DNA of 56,119 nucleotides from an uncultured Bacilli bacterium (GCA_947625505.1 CANQON010000009.1:1-56119); one strand, 5' to 3'. Positions 40,976 through 49,888 are shown, numbered from the stretch's first letter. The notes: generated by a model not told the origin, from the sequence alone. Made by a program: numbers and translations.

Positions 40976-42586
40976 TTAGTCTAAAGTATATACTTTTTGA
41001 ACTTCATCTAAATTAAATTTCTTTAATAAGTTATTTACAAAGCTTTTATTCATTACATCGACATCTACATAAGATGATTCAGTAATGCCATAGCTTGAAG
41101 CAATACCCATTTGAGATACTTGAAAACCTGTTGTATAGTTATTAATAGCATAGCCTAGTTTTAAACTATTATTATCCATTTCAGTATTATAATAATCTCC
41201 TCCAGATGCCCATACAGCATATTTCTCTCTTATATCACTATCTAAATACTCAATATTATTTTTATGCATATATATACCTGCAGCATATCCTGCTGCTTCT
41301 ACTTTTTCACAGAAAGTACGAATAATACTATTCATTAAGGCCTTTTCTTCTTTTGTTCCAATTTGTAATTTTTGAACTCTTAAATCACTAGAATCAGTAC
41401 TATCAGCTTCAAAATCTATATATATAGGTAAAGCAATACTATCGTGTCCTTTTAAATTTTCAAATAATAAAGCTAATTCTTGATCTAGTTTTTCTAAAGT
41501 ATCAGCTTTAGAGAAAAGATATAGTCCATGTGGAATATTATTTTGTTCACAACCTAATATATTATTTTCAAATTGTTTATCAACTTTTAATCCATAACTA
41601 AATCTTATAATAGCGTAATTAATATTAGGCGCTACCGAAGACCAATTAATATTACCTTGATGTGTTGATACATCAATACCTACATAATAATCTTCTTTTA
41701 TATTTTGTATCTCTTCTTGAGGTTCTTCTGCTTCCAATTGTTCAACACCTTGATATTGATTAGGAATAGTAATTAATTGTCCTGGATAAATATAATCATT
41801 AGGATTTAAACCATTAAATATACATAAATCATTAACTGATAATCCAAAATTAGAAGCAATTATAGATAAATTATCTCCAGATTCTACCATATAAGTATAA
41901 TCTTCAACAAAATTATTAGCTAAATTAAAGTCTGTATAATCATATTCATCATCACTTAAGCATACATATTGATTTAAAGTATACATTAAATAATCTAATT
42001 CATCATCAATAACAGTATCTTCATCACAACGTAGTGCTTCATCATAACCTAAATCATCAACTTTAGCTAAATTAGCTTCACTACCTAGTAAATAAACATC
42101 AATACCATTAGCACGAGCTTTTGAAACAAAAGCCTCAATTAGTTTTTTACATCCATCAGAACTATTAGCATTAAATAAAGTATCAATATTTAAAGCAATA
42201 CTACCTTGAACAGGATATTCCCAAATTATGTCTTTAACATAATTTAATTCATTATATATTTCTCCTAAGTTAGTAGCAGATGATGAAACAATAATACCTG
42301 TTGGTAAATCTTCACTAGATAATCTTTCAATCATATCATCAGTTAATCCTATTACACAAGAACCAACATCTACAAGTGAAAAATCACAATCTTCTGTCTC
42401 TGATCCAATCATTCCATATTTAGCATTTTCATGATCAATTAATAAATGTTCAGCAAATTGTTCATCAATAGTTTTATTTTCTCCGCAAGCTGAAACATTA
42501 AATACTAATGATGATGATGCAATGGTAACCAAAATAAATTTTCCTAGTCTTTTTAAGCCTTTTTTGTTTACTATTATTTTACTCAT
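40976..42586 (-). CDS. LysM and GH25 (lysozyme-type) lipoprotein
   Basis: A 536-residue cell-wall hydrolase. The signal ends in a lipobox-like VSAC (about residue 33). An N-terminal region (about 50-210) has degenerate GH25-like patterns. A LysM domain (YMVESGDNLSIIASNFGLSV to GQLITIP, about 235-280) binds peptidoglycan. The GH25 muramidase domain starts at YVGIDVSTHQGNINW (about 305); catalytic acidic residues are expected in GIDVS and IYIDFEADS. Own promoter and terminator. The ribosome site lies in a CCCCC/GGGGG hairpin, so translation may be damped. Confidence 0.88.
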   Translation of the reverse strand: MSKIIVNKKGLKRLGKFILVTIASSSLVFNVSACGENKTIDEQFAEHLLIDHENAKYGMIGSETEDCDFSLVDVGSCVIGLTDDMIERLSSEDLPTGIIVSSSATNLGEIYNELNYVKDIIWEYPVQGSIALNIDTLFNANSSDGCKKLIEAFVSKARANGIDVYLLGSEANLAKVDDLGYDEALRCDEDTVIDDELDYLMYTLNQYVCLSDDEYDYTDFNLANNFVEDYTYMVESGDNLSIIASNFGLSVNDLCIFNGLNPNDYIYPGQLITIPNQYQGVEQLEAEEPQEEIQNIKEDYYVGIDVSTHQGNINWSSVAPNINYAIIRFSYGLKVDKQFENNILGCEQNNIPHGLYLFSKADTLEKLDQELALLFENLKGHDSIALPIYIDFEADSTDSSDLRVQKLQIGTKEEKALMNSIIRTFCEKVEAAGYAAGIYMHKNNIEYLDSDIREKYAVWASGGDYYNTEMDNNSLKLGYAINNYTTGFQVSQMGIASSYGITESSYVDVDVMNKSFVNNLLKKFNLDEVQKVYTLD

Positions 42587-42594
42587 AACACATT

Positions 42595-42612
42595 CTCCCC
42601 CTTAATTGGGGG
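42595..42612 (-). promoter_or_regulatory. Hairpin that sequesters the GH25 ribosome binding site
   Basis: CCCCC-AATTAA-GGGGG (42,597-42,612) with the GGGGGAG that serves as Shine-Dalgarno, nine bases from the ATG. In a very AT-rich genome such a GC stem stands out. Confidence 0.5.
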
Positions 42613-42614
42613 CT

Positions 42615-42643
42615 ATATTAACACATTTTTTTTATTATGTCAA
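42615..42643 (-). promoter_or_regulatory. Vegetative promoter of the GH25 gene
   Basis: Leftward TTGACA, 17-base spacer, TAATAT, right after the SASP terminator. Confidence 0.8.
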
Positions 42644-42644
42644 C

Positions 42645-42671
42645 AAAAAAAGATAGAAATTTCTATCTTTT
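42645..42671 (-). terminator. Terminator after the SASP gene
   Basis: AAAGATAGAA/TTCTATCTTT stem, 10 bp, two-base loop, T run leftward. Confidence 0.75.
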
Positions 42672-42672
42672 A

Positions 42673-42885
42673 TTATTTAGTATATGTAGTAGCTCCTAAT
42701 TGTTGCTCACCCATTTTAACTAATCTTTTAGTGATTTCTCCACCTACAGAACCATTAGCTCTACTAGTAGCATCAGGACCCATATTAACACCTAATTCGT
42801 TAGCTATTTCGTATTTCATTTTTTCAATAGCTTGTTTAGAACCAGGTACAACTAATCTATTTTGATTACTATTCATCGTATTCAC
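42673..42885 (-). CDS. ssp: Alpha/beta-type small acid-soluble spore protein
   Basis: A 70-residue DNA-coating spore protein: [20 protein letters not shown], the germination-protease site region [20 protein letters not shown], and [14 protein letters not shown]. It protects spore DNA and is degraded at germination. AGGAGGTG precedes the ATG; the sigma-G-like promoter is 15-45 bases upstream. Its presence shows that the host lineage makes spores. The neighbour thiI matches the sspA-thiI order of B. subtilis. Confidence 0.97.
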   Translation of the reverse strand: MNTMNSNQNRLVVPGSKQAIEKMKYEIANELGVNMGPDATSRANGSVGGEITKRLVKMGEQQLGATTYTK

Positions 42886-42899
42886 CTCCTGTACATTAA

Positions 42900-42929
42900 T
42901 AGAATGTGGAGATAATACATTTTAATACC
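42900..42929 (-). promoter_or_regulatory. Sigma-G-like forespore promoter of the SASP gene
   Basis: Leftward -35 GGTATT, 17-base spacer, -10 CATTCTA matching the CATnnTA form of forespore sigma-G promoters. Confidence 0.6.
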
Positions 42930-42942
42930 TGGTAATTTTTGG

Positions 42943-44112
42943 TTATAATAAATCCGATTTTTCTTCTTCTAAATTAGTAATAGTCTCTATATTATTAAGA
43001 CATTCTTCAATTAAAGTAGCATAATCAAAACTTTGTTCATACTCTATACATTTTTCTAAAATAGGATTAATCACAGGATGTTTAGGTAAAAAGATCGTAC
43101 AACAATCCTCAAATGGTAAAATACTTGTTTCATAAGTATTAATCTTATGAGCTATATCAATTATTTCTAATTTATCTAAACAAGCTACAGGTCTAATAAC
43201 TGGTAAATTGGTTACACTATTAATAACAACCATACTAGTTAATGTTTGACTAGCGACTTGTCCTACACTTTCACCATTAATAATAACTTTTAAATGATGT
43301 CTTTTAACTACTTCACTCGCAATACGATACATCATACGACGCATAATAGTGATAACATAACTATCAGGGACATTCTTATATATAGCTTCTTGTAATTTTG
43401 TAAAAGGAACAACATTTACACGAATATTACCTGAATAAGAATTAATAATAGATGCTAACTTAATAACTTTATTTTTAGCTTCTAGACTAGTATGAGGAGG
43501 AGATTCAAAATATAGACATTCTAGATCTATTCCTCTTTTTAAAGATAAATAACCTGCTACAGGAGAATCAATTCCTCCACTAAGCATTAATAAGCCTTTA
43601 CCTTGTATACCTACAGGATATCCTCCTAATCCCATTATTTCATCAGTATATATATAAGTACCTTCTTTTCTTATCTCAATTTTAACTAATAAATCAGGAT
43701 GATGAACATCAACATGACAATTAATATTTTTTAAGATATGAGCTCCCATCATACGACTGAATTCCATACTAGGTATTTCAAAGTCTTTATCAGCTCTATT
43801 GGTTTCTACTTTAAAAGTATTAAAAGATATATTACTTAATAACTCTACTAAAGATGATTTTATTTCTTCGATATTAGTATTAACTTTATAACATTTGACT
43901 ATACTATGAATACCAAAAACATTTTTTAATTTATTAATTACTAAATCAATATCATCTGCTTCTATATACATTCGAACACGATCATATTTAATCTTATAAT
44001 CGACATTATTTAATAAAGAACCAATATTTTTAACTAATAATTTAATAAAGACATTACGATTGCCTTTTTTAGTTGTTAATTCTCCATATTTAATTAAAAT
44101 CATCTTTTGCAT
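42943..44112 (-). CDS. thiI: tRNA 4-thiouridine synthetase
   Basis: A 389-residue ThiI: THUMP domain in the N-terminal half (about 60-165), PP-loop LLMLSGGIDSPVAGYLSL (about 180-197), and no rhodanese extension, as usual in Firmicutes. It makes s4U8 in tRNA and contributes sulfur to thiamine synthesis. AGGTG precedes the ATG. Located between SASP and the NlpC/P60 gene. Confidence 0.95.
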   Translation of the reverse strand: MQKMILIKYGELTTKKGNRNVFIKLLVKNIGSLLNNVDYKIKYDRVRMYIEADDIDLVINKLKNVFGIHSIVKCYKVNTNIEEIKSSLVELLSNISFNTFKVETNRADKDFEIPSMEFSRMMGAHILKNINCHVDVHHPDLLVKIEIRKEGTYIYTDEIMGLGGYPVGIQGKGLLMLSGGIDSPVAGYLSLKRGIDLECLYFESPPHTSLEAKNKVIKLASIINSYSGNIRVNVVPFTKLQEAIYKNVPDSYVITIMRRMMYRIASEVVKRHHLKVIINGESVGQVASQTLTSMVVINSVTNLPVIRPVACLDKLEIIDIAHKINTYETSILPFEDCCTIFLPKHPVINPILEKCIEYEQSFDYATLIEECLNNIETITNLEEEKSDLL

Positions 44113-44137
44113 ATAAACACCTCTAATGCATTATATC

Positions 44138-44164
44138 AAAAAAAAAGTAGATTGACTACTTTTT
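44138..44164 (-). terminator. Terminator after the NlpC/P60 gene
   Basis: AAAAAGTAG/CTACTTTTT stem with T run leftward, overlapping the stop codon region. Confidence 0.6.
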
Positions 44165-44891
44165 ATTTGATAACACGGCGAGCAGTTACTTTATGCATGA
44201 CATTTACACCATCTATACCAATTCCATCTTTAGGTGTTTGGGAATGAATAATTTTTCCATTACCAATATAGATAGCTACATGACTAACTTTACTACTTCC
44301 ATTACTATAAAAAACTAAATCTCCAGGTTCTAATTTATTATATGGTACTTTAACACCTACCTTGGATTGACTTCCAGCACCTCTAGGTAATTTAATACCA
44401 AAATGCTTAAAGACACTTTGAACAAATCCACTACAATCAGCACCATTAGTTAAACTAGTTCCCCCACTTTTATATGGATTACCAACAAATTGTTTAGCAA
44501 AAGCTGCTATTTCCTTTCCTAAAGCAATATTACTTGGTAACTTTGTTGTATTTGTTTTTTTTGCCGTTTTCTTTGTTGTCTTCTTTTTTGTTGTTGTCTT
44601 CTTAGCTGTACTACTTGTTTTATTTTCTGTCGTCTTATTAGACGCCTCATTTTCCTTTTTTTCTGTCACATTTGCATCTTCATTTTTTTCTATGCATGAC
44701 GATGCTTCAAGCGCGACTAACCCATATGATACTTCTTCTGTTTCAACATAATTATTGTTCGCTACCACTTTTTTGGAATTGGTTTTTAGTTGTGTTGTAA
44801 CATCCGTAACATTTGAAGCCATGGCGCAAAGCATGATCATAGATGCTACACAATAAATAGATATTGTGTTTCTCTTCAGCTTCGAAATCAT
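44163..44891 (-). CDS. Secreted NlpC/P60 peptidoglycan hydrolase
   Basis: About 242 residues. A signal-type hydrophobic segment at residues 8-26 is followed by a Lys/Thr/Glu-rich linker (KKTTTKKKTTKKTAKKT) and an NlpC/P60 domain: catalytic Cys in GADCSGFVQSVFKHFG, His in KVSHVAIYIGNG and a third polar residue in IIHSQTP. ATG 44,891 follows GGAGGG; the longer frame to 44,918 has no site. Likely a D,L-endopeptidase acting in cell separation. Confidence 0.92.
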   Translation of the reverse strand: MISKLKRNTISIYCVASMIMLCAMASNVTDVTTQLKTNSKKVVANNNYVETEEVSYGLVALEASSCIEKNEDANVTEKKENEASNKTTENKTSSTAKKTTTKKKTTKKTAKKTNTTKLPSNIALGKEIAAFAKQFVGNPYKSGGTSLTNGADCSGFVQSVFKHFGIKLPRGAGSQSKVGVKVPYNKLEPGDLVFYSNGSSKVSHVAIYIGNGKIIHSQTPKDGIGIDGVNVMHKVTARRVIK

Positions 44892-44923
44892 AAATCCCTC
44901 CATTTTTACAGACAGCAATGACT

Positions 44924-44952
44924 ATTCTACCATAAAATGGAAGTCTTGGCAA
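44924..44952 (-). promoter_or_regulatory. Promoter of the NlpC/P60 gene
   Basis: Leftward TTGCCA, 17-base spacer, TAGAAT. Confidence 0.65.
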
Positions 44953-44970
44953 ATTGACACATTTATTATA

Positions 44971-44994
44971 AAAAATAAAGCTTTTTTATTTTTA
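44971..44994 (-). terminator. Terminator of the peptide-modification operon
   Basis: AAATAAA/TTTATTT stem with GCTT-type loop and T run leftward, overlapping the ATP-grasp stop. Confidence 0.55.
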
Positions 44995-46878
44995 TTCCTT
45001 TATATTGGATTTATCAATTTTTTTTAAATCAATAAATTTTCCTATTTTAAAGTCAAAAGATGTTGGTACAAATCTCGTAAATAATCCTGGATCAAATGAT
45101 ATTTCTCCAACATAGATACGATTACCTACTTCGTAAAAATCAATTCTAACTAGTGGAAACTCTTTAGATAATATCGATGCAATCTCTAGCATTTTTTTTA
45201 ATTTTTTAGGTTTTTGGACATTTTTATCTATATTATATCCAGGGCGTACAGTAGGATATACTTCCCAAGTATATGGATTTACAAAAGTATGGGAATGTTT
45301 ATGATTATTAACAATAATAGTCATTATCACTTCATCAAATGATGCATAAAAATTATATTCAATTAAATTTCCATCATCTAATAATTCTTCAATTAAAATA
45401 CGAGGCTTTATCTTTTGCTCTGTTATGCACATATTTTCATAGTAATAAGAATTCCATGGATATATCCAGTTGGAACAATTCATTTTAAGAACAGATTCAT
45501 TTTCATATTGTTTATTTATTACTACTTTTATTTGTTTACTTGCCCGTCCAGCTGTAGATTTAATAACAAATCTATTTGGTAAATCATCCCATATAATATC
45601 ATTAGGATCTGTATAACACCCAATACTAGGGATAACGTATTCTTTTCCGATTTTTTCTTTTAAATACTCTTTTAACTCATATTTATCAGTTAAAGTGGAA
45701 ATTAAAGGATTTTTATAATATAAAGCAAGCCATATTAATTTTTCATTAAATGATTTAGGATTTTTTAAGTTAGGAAAATATAATAACGTACTCATAGCTT
45801 TATTTTCACAATAACGTAATTTTTCATCCAAACTGATTTTATTTTCTAAGTAATAAGCTTGTTTAGGTTCTAATTTTTCTAACCACATATAATCATCAAA
45901 ATACATTGGTTTAGGCAAATTAATAAGTTTTCCCATCTCAAAGTCAGATTCTCTAGGAGTAAATTTTCTCATGCCTCCACCAGAATAAAAAGTCATCTCC
46001 CCGACATATACTTTATCAGCAGTTTCGTAAAAATCAACTCGTACATATGGAAAGGGTTTAGATAATTTTTCAGCAATCAATTTCATTTTTTCAAAATATT
46101 TTGGCTTTTTTGCTCCTCCATTCGTCTTAGGATAATTTCCATACATAAAAGGTAGTTCATTAAAATTGGCATCAAACCAGTTAGATGTCTTATTAATAAA
46201 GCGATCTGTCGTAATACATATAGCTTTACATATTCCATCAAAGCAGTGAAATTTATAATCGTAAATCTGGGTTGAATCACCTATTTCTGATATATATTTT
46301 TCAGCATAAATAATTGGAGTAACATATTTATATCCCCAATTAAATAAAGTGTAATATGAGTTAGAACTAGGATTCATCCAAGTATGTAACTTGGATCTAA
46401 TTTCTTCTTCATTAATATCTTTTTTATTTGGAACAATAATATTAAAACCACTTGACCAATTTACTTTTATAACAAAAGAATCAGGTAACTTAGAAAAATC
46501 AATATCATCTGGATTAGTCCACCAATCGATAACAGGGACTACATATTCTTTACCTATTATGTTTGATACATATTCTTTAACAGCAAATTTATCACAACAT
46601 TGAATTATTAGGGGATTTTGATAATTTAATTTTAACCACATAATTTTTTGGTTAAAGCTTTGAGGATTAGACCAATCCATATCATATTCCAACATTTTCT
46701 TAAAAGCATCATTAATAATATTTTTTTGCCTACTTATGTGTAGTCTATGATCCATAAGTAAATTATAATTACTTTCATTAAGTTTATAACTCTTTTTATT
46801 ATCATCTAAATACCAGTTAATAAGAACACTTGTTATTTTAATTATTTTCTTTTTGACCAATTTTTTTATTTTAGACAT
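44992..46878 (-). CDS. Tandem TupA-like ATP-grasp protein
   Basis: A 628-residue protein made of two related halves, each like a complete TupA-like ATP-grasp enzyme (family members are usually about 300 residues). Half 1 (about 45-325) has SFNQKIMWLKLNYQNPL, DKFAVKEYV, VPVIDWWTNPDDIDF, VRVDFYE, YVGEMTFYSGGG. Half 2 (about 355-620) repeats this as SFNEKLIWLALYYKNPL, DKYELKEYL, IPSIGCYTDPNDIIW, VRIDFYE, YVGEISFDPG. ATP-grasp enzymes ligate carboxylates to amines; TupA is linked to teichuronopeptide synthesis. ATG 46,878 follows GGAGGGGG. Last gene of the operon. Confidence 0.88.
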   Translation of the reverse strand: MSKIKKLVKKKIIKITSVLINWYLDDNKKSYKLNESNYNLLMDHRLHISRQKNIINDAFKKMLEYDMDWSNPQSFNQKIMWLKLNYQNPLIIQCCDKFAVKEYVSNIIGKEYVVPVIDWWTNPDDIDFSKLPDSFVIKVNWSSGFNIIVPNKKDINEEEIRSKLHTWMNPSSNSYYTLFNWGYKYVTPIIYAEKYISEIGDSTQIYDYKFHCFDGICKAICITTDRFINKTSNWFDANFNELPFMYGNYPKTNGGAKKPKYFEKMKLIAEKLSKPFPYVRVDFYETADKVYVGEMTFYSGGGMRKFTPRESDFEMGKLINLPKPMYFDDYMWLEKLEPKQAYYLENKISLDEKLRYCENKAMSTLLYFPNLKNPKSFNEKLIWLALYYKNPLISTLTDKYELKEYLKEKIGKEYVIPSIGCYTDPNDIIWDDLPNRFVIKSTAGRASKQIKVVINKQYENESVLKMNCSNWIYPWNSYYYENMCITEQKIKPRILIEELLDDGNLIEYNFYASFDEVIMTIIVNNHKHSHTFVNPYTWEVYPTVRPGYNIDKNVQKPKKLKKMLEIASILSKEFPLVRIDFYEVGNRIYVGEISFDPGLFTRFVPTSFDFKIGKFIDLKKIDKSNIKE

Positions 46879-46899
46879 GATTACCCCCTCCACCATATA

Positions 46900-48042
46900 T
46901 TATTCTTTAATGTGTTTAATAGTTTCAAGTTCCATCTTCAAATTTTTCCTTCTAAATATTAAAGTCTTAAATATTCGATATACATAATAAAAAGGAATCA
47001 GTATAATACTTTTTCCAATAATAAGATGATGCTTTAAAATCCATTCCCTATTTGGAAAAGCTCTACTTAATAAATATTTACTCTTATTTATACTAGTTAT
47101 ATTTCCATCTTTATTTATTAAAGAATATCTAACATAATTTTCGTAATTACCATAAGCTCCTGAATCAATAATATAATTAAGCATACTTTCTTCTTCTTTC
47201 GTTAAAATTAATTTATTATTTACTTTGGTAAATAATTTGATAACTAAAGTATGAATTTTTTGTTCAAAACTATCTAATTTAAGAAACTTTAATTCTTGTT
47301 TTATATAATTCCAATCTAAACTTTTTTCTTTTTTAGTTAAATAAATATAAATATCTATCAAAGATCTTAAGCCTGTTCCCCCAGACTCATAATGTTTAAA
47401 AGTATGAGCTACTAAAAAAATATAAAAATCATTATCAGTCATACAGTATTCATATTTATTATTAGAACTAGTTTTTAACTTATGTTTAATATTCGCATAA
47501 TAGCGATACCATGATTCATTATAACTTTTTTTGAATAAGCTTACATGCATTTCAAAATTATAGATAGGTTCTTTTTTATAGGTGTCATGTAAGTCATCTT
47601 CAAATTTTTCAACTGTATAGCCAAATTTTTCCATAATATTACTTACTTCGTATCTTTTTGTTTTATCAATTAAAACATCAATATCAGCCATTTGACGCAT
47701 CTCTGCCTTAGGATATAAATCTCGCATAATTATTCCTTTAAGAGGCATATACCATATTTTATTTTTAACTAATTGTGAAAAGATTTGCTTTCTTTCTATT
47801 TCAAACAAAATATTTTTACGAATTGCTTTTTCTTTAGCTATTTTAAACTCGTCTTTAATTATTGATTTTTGAAACTTTTCACTATCTTTTAATGCTGAAT
47901 AAATCAAATATTCAATTTGATGTTTTTTGCTTAAGCTATAAATTTCAAATAATATATTTTTATCTATTTTTTTTTCTAATGGTTTTATTCCATGAACAGA
48001 ACAGGCTATTAAATATATAATTAAATAATTAATATCACTCAT
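46900..48042 (-). CDS. NTP_transf_5-type nucleotidyltransferase
   Basis: A 380-residue protein with the core MPLKGIIMRDLYPKAEMRQMADIDVLID (quoted in parts: MPLKGIIMRDLYP and MRQMADIDVLID, about residues 95-122), the GS/xDxD-like pattern of this uncharacterised nucleotidyltransferase family. FEMHVSLF further on also fits. Such proteins recur in peptide-modification clusters beside HPr-kinase-like and PqqD proteins. Four bases separate it from the peptidase gene. It may transfer a nucleotide to peptide or sugar; substrate unknown. Confidence 0.85.
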   Translation of the reverse strand: MSDINYLIIYLIACSVHGIKPLEKKIDKNILFEIYSLSKKHQIEYLIYSALKDSEKFQKSIIKDEFKIAKEKAIRKNILFEIERKQIFSQLVKNKIWYMPLKGIIMRDLYPKAEMRQMADIDVLIDKTKRYEVSNIMEKFGYTVEKFEDDLHDTYKKEPIYNFEMHVSLFKKSYNESWYRYYANIKHKLKTSSNNKYEYCMTDNDFYIFLVAHTFKHYESGGTGLRSLIDIYIYLTKKEKSLDWNYIKQELKFLKLDSFEQKIHTLVIKLFTKVNNKLILTKEEESMLNYIIDSGAYGNYENYVRYSLINKDGNITSINKSKYLLSRAFPNREWILKHHLIIGKSIILIPFYYVYRIFKTLIFRRKNLKMELETIKHIKE

Positions 48043-48045
48043 TTT

Positions 48046-48480
48046 TTAAATCACTTTCTTAGTTTTAAATAAACGTTTTATTTTTAATATACAAATTCTT
48101 AAATAAAATAAACGACACCAGAACAAAACATAAGTCTTATATCTTAAACTTGATATTTTTAATAATCTTTTATTATGCACAATACCTGTTAGCACACCAA
48201 TTATTTGCTCAGGATATACAGGATATTCTATTTTATAACGATTATCACCACATAAACCATAATTACCATTTTTTATTTTCAAAATACGATGTAAAACATA
48301 TTGTCCAGATAATCTTTTATATAAGACAACGTCATATCTTTTTAATTTTCTAGTTATTTTTTCTATGACTGCTAAATCCTGATGTTCTTTCAAAATTGGT
48401 AACATGCTATCGCCAACATTATGATATATTATCCTACCATGCTTCTTTACTTCAAGTTCAAATGTTGATATTTCATTCAT
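48046..48480 (-). CDS. S26/S24-type signal peptidase-like protein
   Basis: A 144-residue serine peptidase: VGDSMLPIL holds the catalytic Ser (about residue 24), RYDVVLYKR and YVLHRIL (about residue 75) provide the His-type partner as in SipW-like enzymes, then GDN. A C-terminal hydrophobic/basic stretch could anchor it. Overlaps pqqD by 8 bases. It may cleave the operon's precursor peptide or its leader. Confidence 0.82.
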   Translation of the reverse strand: MNEISTFELEVKKHGRIIYHNVGDSMLPILKEHQDLAVIEKITRKLKRYDVVLYKRLSGQYVLHRILKIKNGNYGLCGDNRYKIEYPVYPEQIIGVLTGIVHNKRLLKISSLRYKTYVLFWCRLFYLRICILKIKRLFKTKKVI

Positions 48481-48733
48481 CTATCGCACCAATACTTTTT
48501 AACTGTTTAATAACATTTTGAACATCAGTAACAGCTGTTTTTCTATCCACATCATACTTATTCAATATCGCATTAATAAGTTTTTCCTCTGATATATCTT
48601 CTTTTAAACAATCAGCAATAAAAGCAGATACTTTATTTAAGTGCACTATACCAGAAAAAATTTGATTATCCACAGTAACTAAAACATTTTCATCATTCAT
48701 TTTATAATTTATAAAACTATCTTTTAATTTCAT
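48473..48733 (-). CDS. pqqD: PqqD-family peptide-binding chaperone
   Basis: An 86-residue PqqD-like winged-helix protein (VTVDNQIFSGIVHLNKVSAFI, then KYDVDRKTAVTDVQNVIKQL). PqqD proteins (RRE domains) bind leader segments of ribosomal peptides and hand them to modifying enzymes. Its presence between kinase-like and peptidase genes is the main reason for reading this operon as a peptide-modification system. Confidence 0.88.
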   Translation of the reverse strand: MKLKDSFINYKMNDENVLVTVDNQIFSGIVHLNKVSAFIADCLKEDISEEKLINAILNKYDVDRKTAVTDVQNVIKQLKSIGAIDE

Positions 48734-48737
48734 ACCA

Positions 48738-49469
48738 TCACTCTCTAGTTATCTCTTTATAAGCTATCTGTGCAGCTTCCATATCCATATTACAATATAT
48801 ATTATAAAAATTAACTTGTTTTATAAGTTCGTCAACTAACCTAAGTGTTTTAACTAATAACTTTTTATCTTTTGGTTTATAAACTTGATTTAATATATTA
48901 AATAGAATTTGTTTTTTATCTATTGACTCTACTGCATTAGTAATATTTTGATTTATAAAGCAAATGTTTTTTAAAGGAACAGATGTATTAGTATTTAGAT
49001 TGTTTTTACCACTCCATGGGGTTCCATAAGCTATAATCTTATTTTTATTTATCTTAATTAATGGCTTATCATCATTAATAATCTTTACCCTTGATTTAAA
49101 TACTTTATGCCATAGAGCTGTATGAGTACTTTTACCAACACCACTTTTACCTGTAAAAAGGTAACCTATTCCATCCATGCTAATAAGGGAGCCATGGATA
49201 AGAACTATATCATAATTTAAAAGTATTTCAACTATTTTACGATAGATTGCTAAATATTCTAAATAACTATTAGAAAAAGGCTGTGCCTCTATCCCCTCAA
49301 GCTCAGCCTCTTTATTTGATTTTATTCTTTCATAACTAATATCTTCCATGGTTACAAAAATTTCAAAATCCTCTTTTTCGTGTGTTAAGTAATTCTTACA
49401 GTAATGTAAAGAATAATTATAAATATTATTTATAAGGAATACTTTATCAGCTATTTTAATTTTAAACAT
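48738..49469 (-). CDS. HPr-kinase-like P-loop kinase
   Basis: A 243-residue protein whose core (GYLFTGKSGVGKSTHTALWH, about residues 105-124; IINDDKPLI; YGTPWSGKNNL) matches HprK/P-like kinases of peptide clusters rather than true HPr kinase, which has an extra N-terminal domain and other motifs. In lasso-peptide clusters related kinases phosphorylate Ser of the peptide. The adjacent Ser-rich precursor is an obvious candidate substrate. Confidence 0.88.
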   Translation of the reverse strand: MFKIKIADKVFLINNIYNYSLHYCKNYLTHEKEDFEIFVTMEDISYERIKSNKEAELEGIEAQPFSNSYLEYLAIYRKIVEILLNYDIVLIHGSLISMDGIGYLFTGKSGVGKSTHTALWHKVFKSRVKIINDDKPLIKINKNKIIAYGTPWSGKNNLNTNTSVPLKNICFINQNITNAVESIDKKQILFNILNQVYKPKDKKLLVKTLRLVDELIKQVNFYNIYCNMDMEAAQIAYKEITRE

Positions 49470-49478
49470 GTTTAAATA

Positions 49479-49865
49479 TTATTCTTTCCAATAATCACAA
49501 TAAAAAGATCCGTTTTCTCCAAATAAATCTTGATCTGGAGTACACTTTAAATCCTCTCTCGTACAATCACTTTCAGTTCCATTAAACCACCTGCCTTGTT
49601 CATCTTGATAACAAGCAGTATGAACATTAGAGCCTGCACCTTCTCCGCTAGTTCCTCCACCTAAAGTTGATCCAGAACCAGAAGATGAACTTGATCCAGA
49701 TGAAGAACCCGAACTAGAAGATGAACCTGAGCCTGTTTCAGTACCTTGACTGTCATTACCTGATGGTCTATTAGGTGTTGAACTTGTAGTTATAATATCT
49801 TCAGTTGCAAACCTAGTTATCTCTAAAATTGGACTTTCGTATTTATCTTTGCAAACTTTTTTCAT
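49479..49865 (-). CDS. Precursor-like peptide: leader, Ser/Gly spacer, four-Cys core
   Basis: A 128-residue protein. Residues 1-25 (YESPILEITRFATEDIITTS) form a leader of the E-S-P-x-L-E-I-x-x-F-x-T-E-D-I type seen in short Firmicutes/Bacteroidota peptides. Residues about 33-80 are a Ser/Gly/Thr spacer. Residues about 81-128 carry four cysteines (TACYQ, SDCTR, LKCTP, FYCDY). No signal peptide is seen. It is the first gene of the operon, consistent with a modified, secreted product. I cannot name a known class. Confidence 0.72.
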   Translation of the reverse strand: MKKVCKDKYESPILEITRFATEDIITTSSTPNRPSGNDSQGTETGSGSSSSSGSSSGSSSSSGSGSTLGGGTSGEGAGSNVHTACYQDEQGRWFNGTESDCTREDLKCTPDQDLFGENGSFYCDYWKE

Positions 49866-49888
49866 AAATTCTACTCTCCTTTTATTAC

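Noticed and set aside
48738-49469. True HPr kinase/phosphorylase
   Set aside because: Too short, lacks the N-terminal domain and carbon-control context; its neighbours are peptide-modification genes.
44992-49865. Lasso peptide cluster
   Set aside because: No asparagine-synthetase-like cyclase or transglutaminase-like leader protease; only the kinase, PqqD and nucleotidyltransferase parts are shared.
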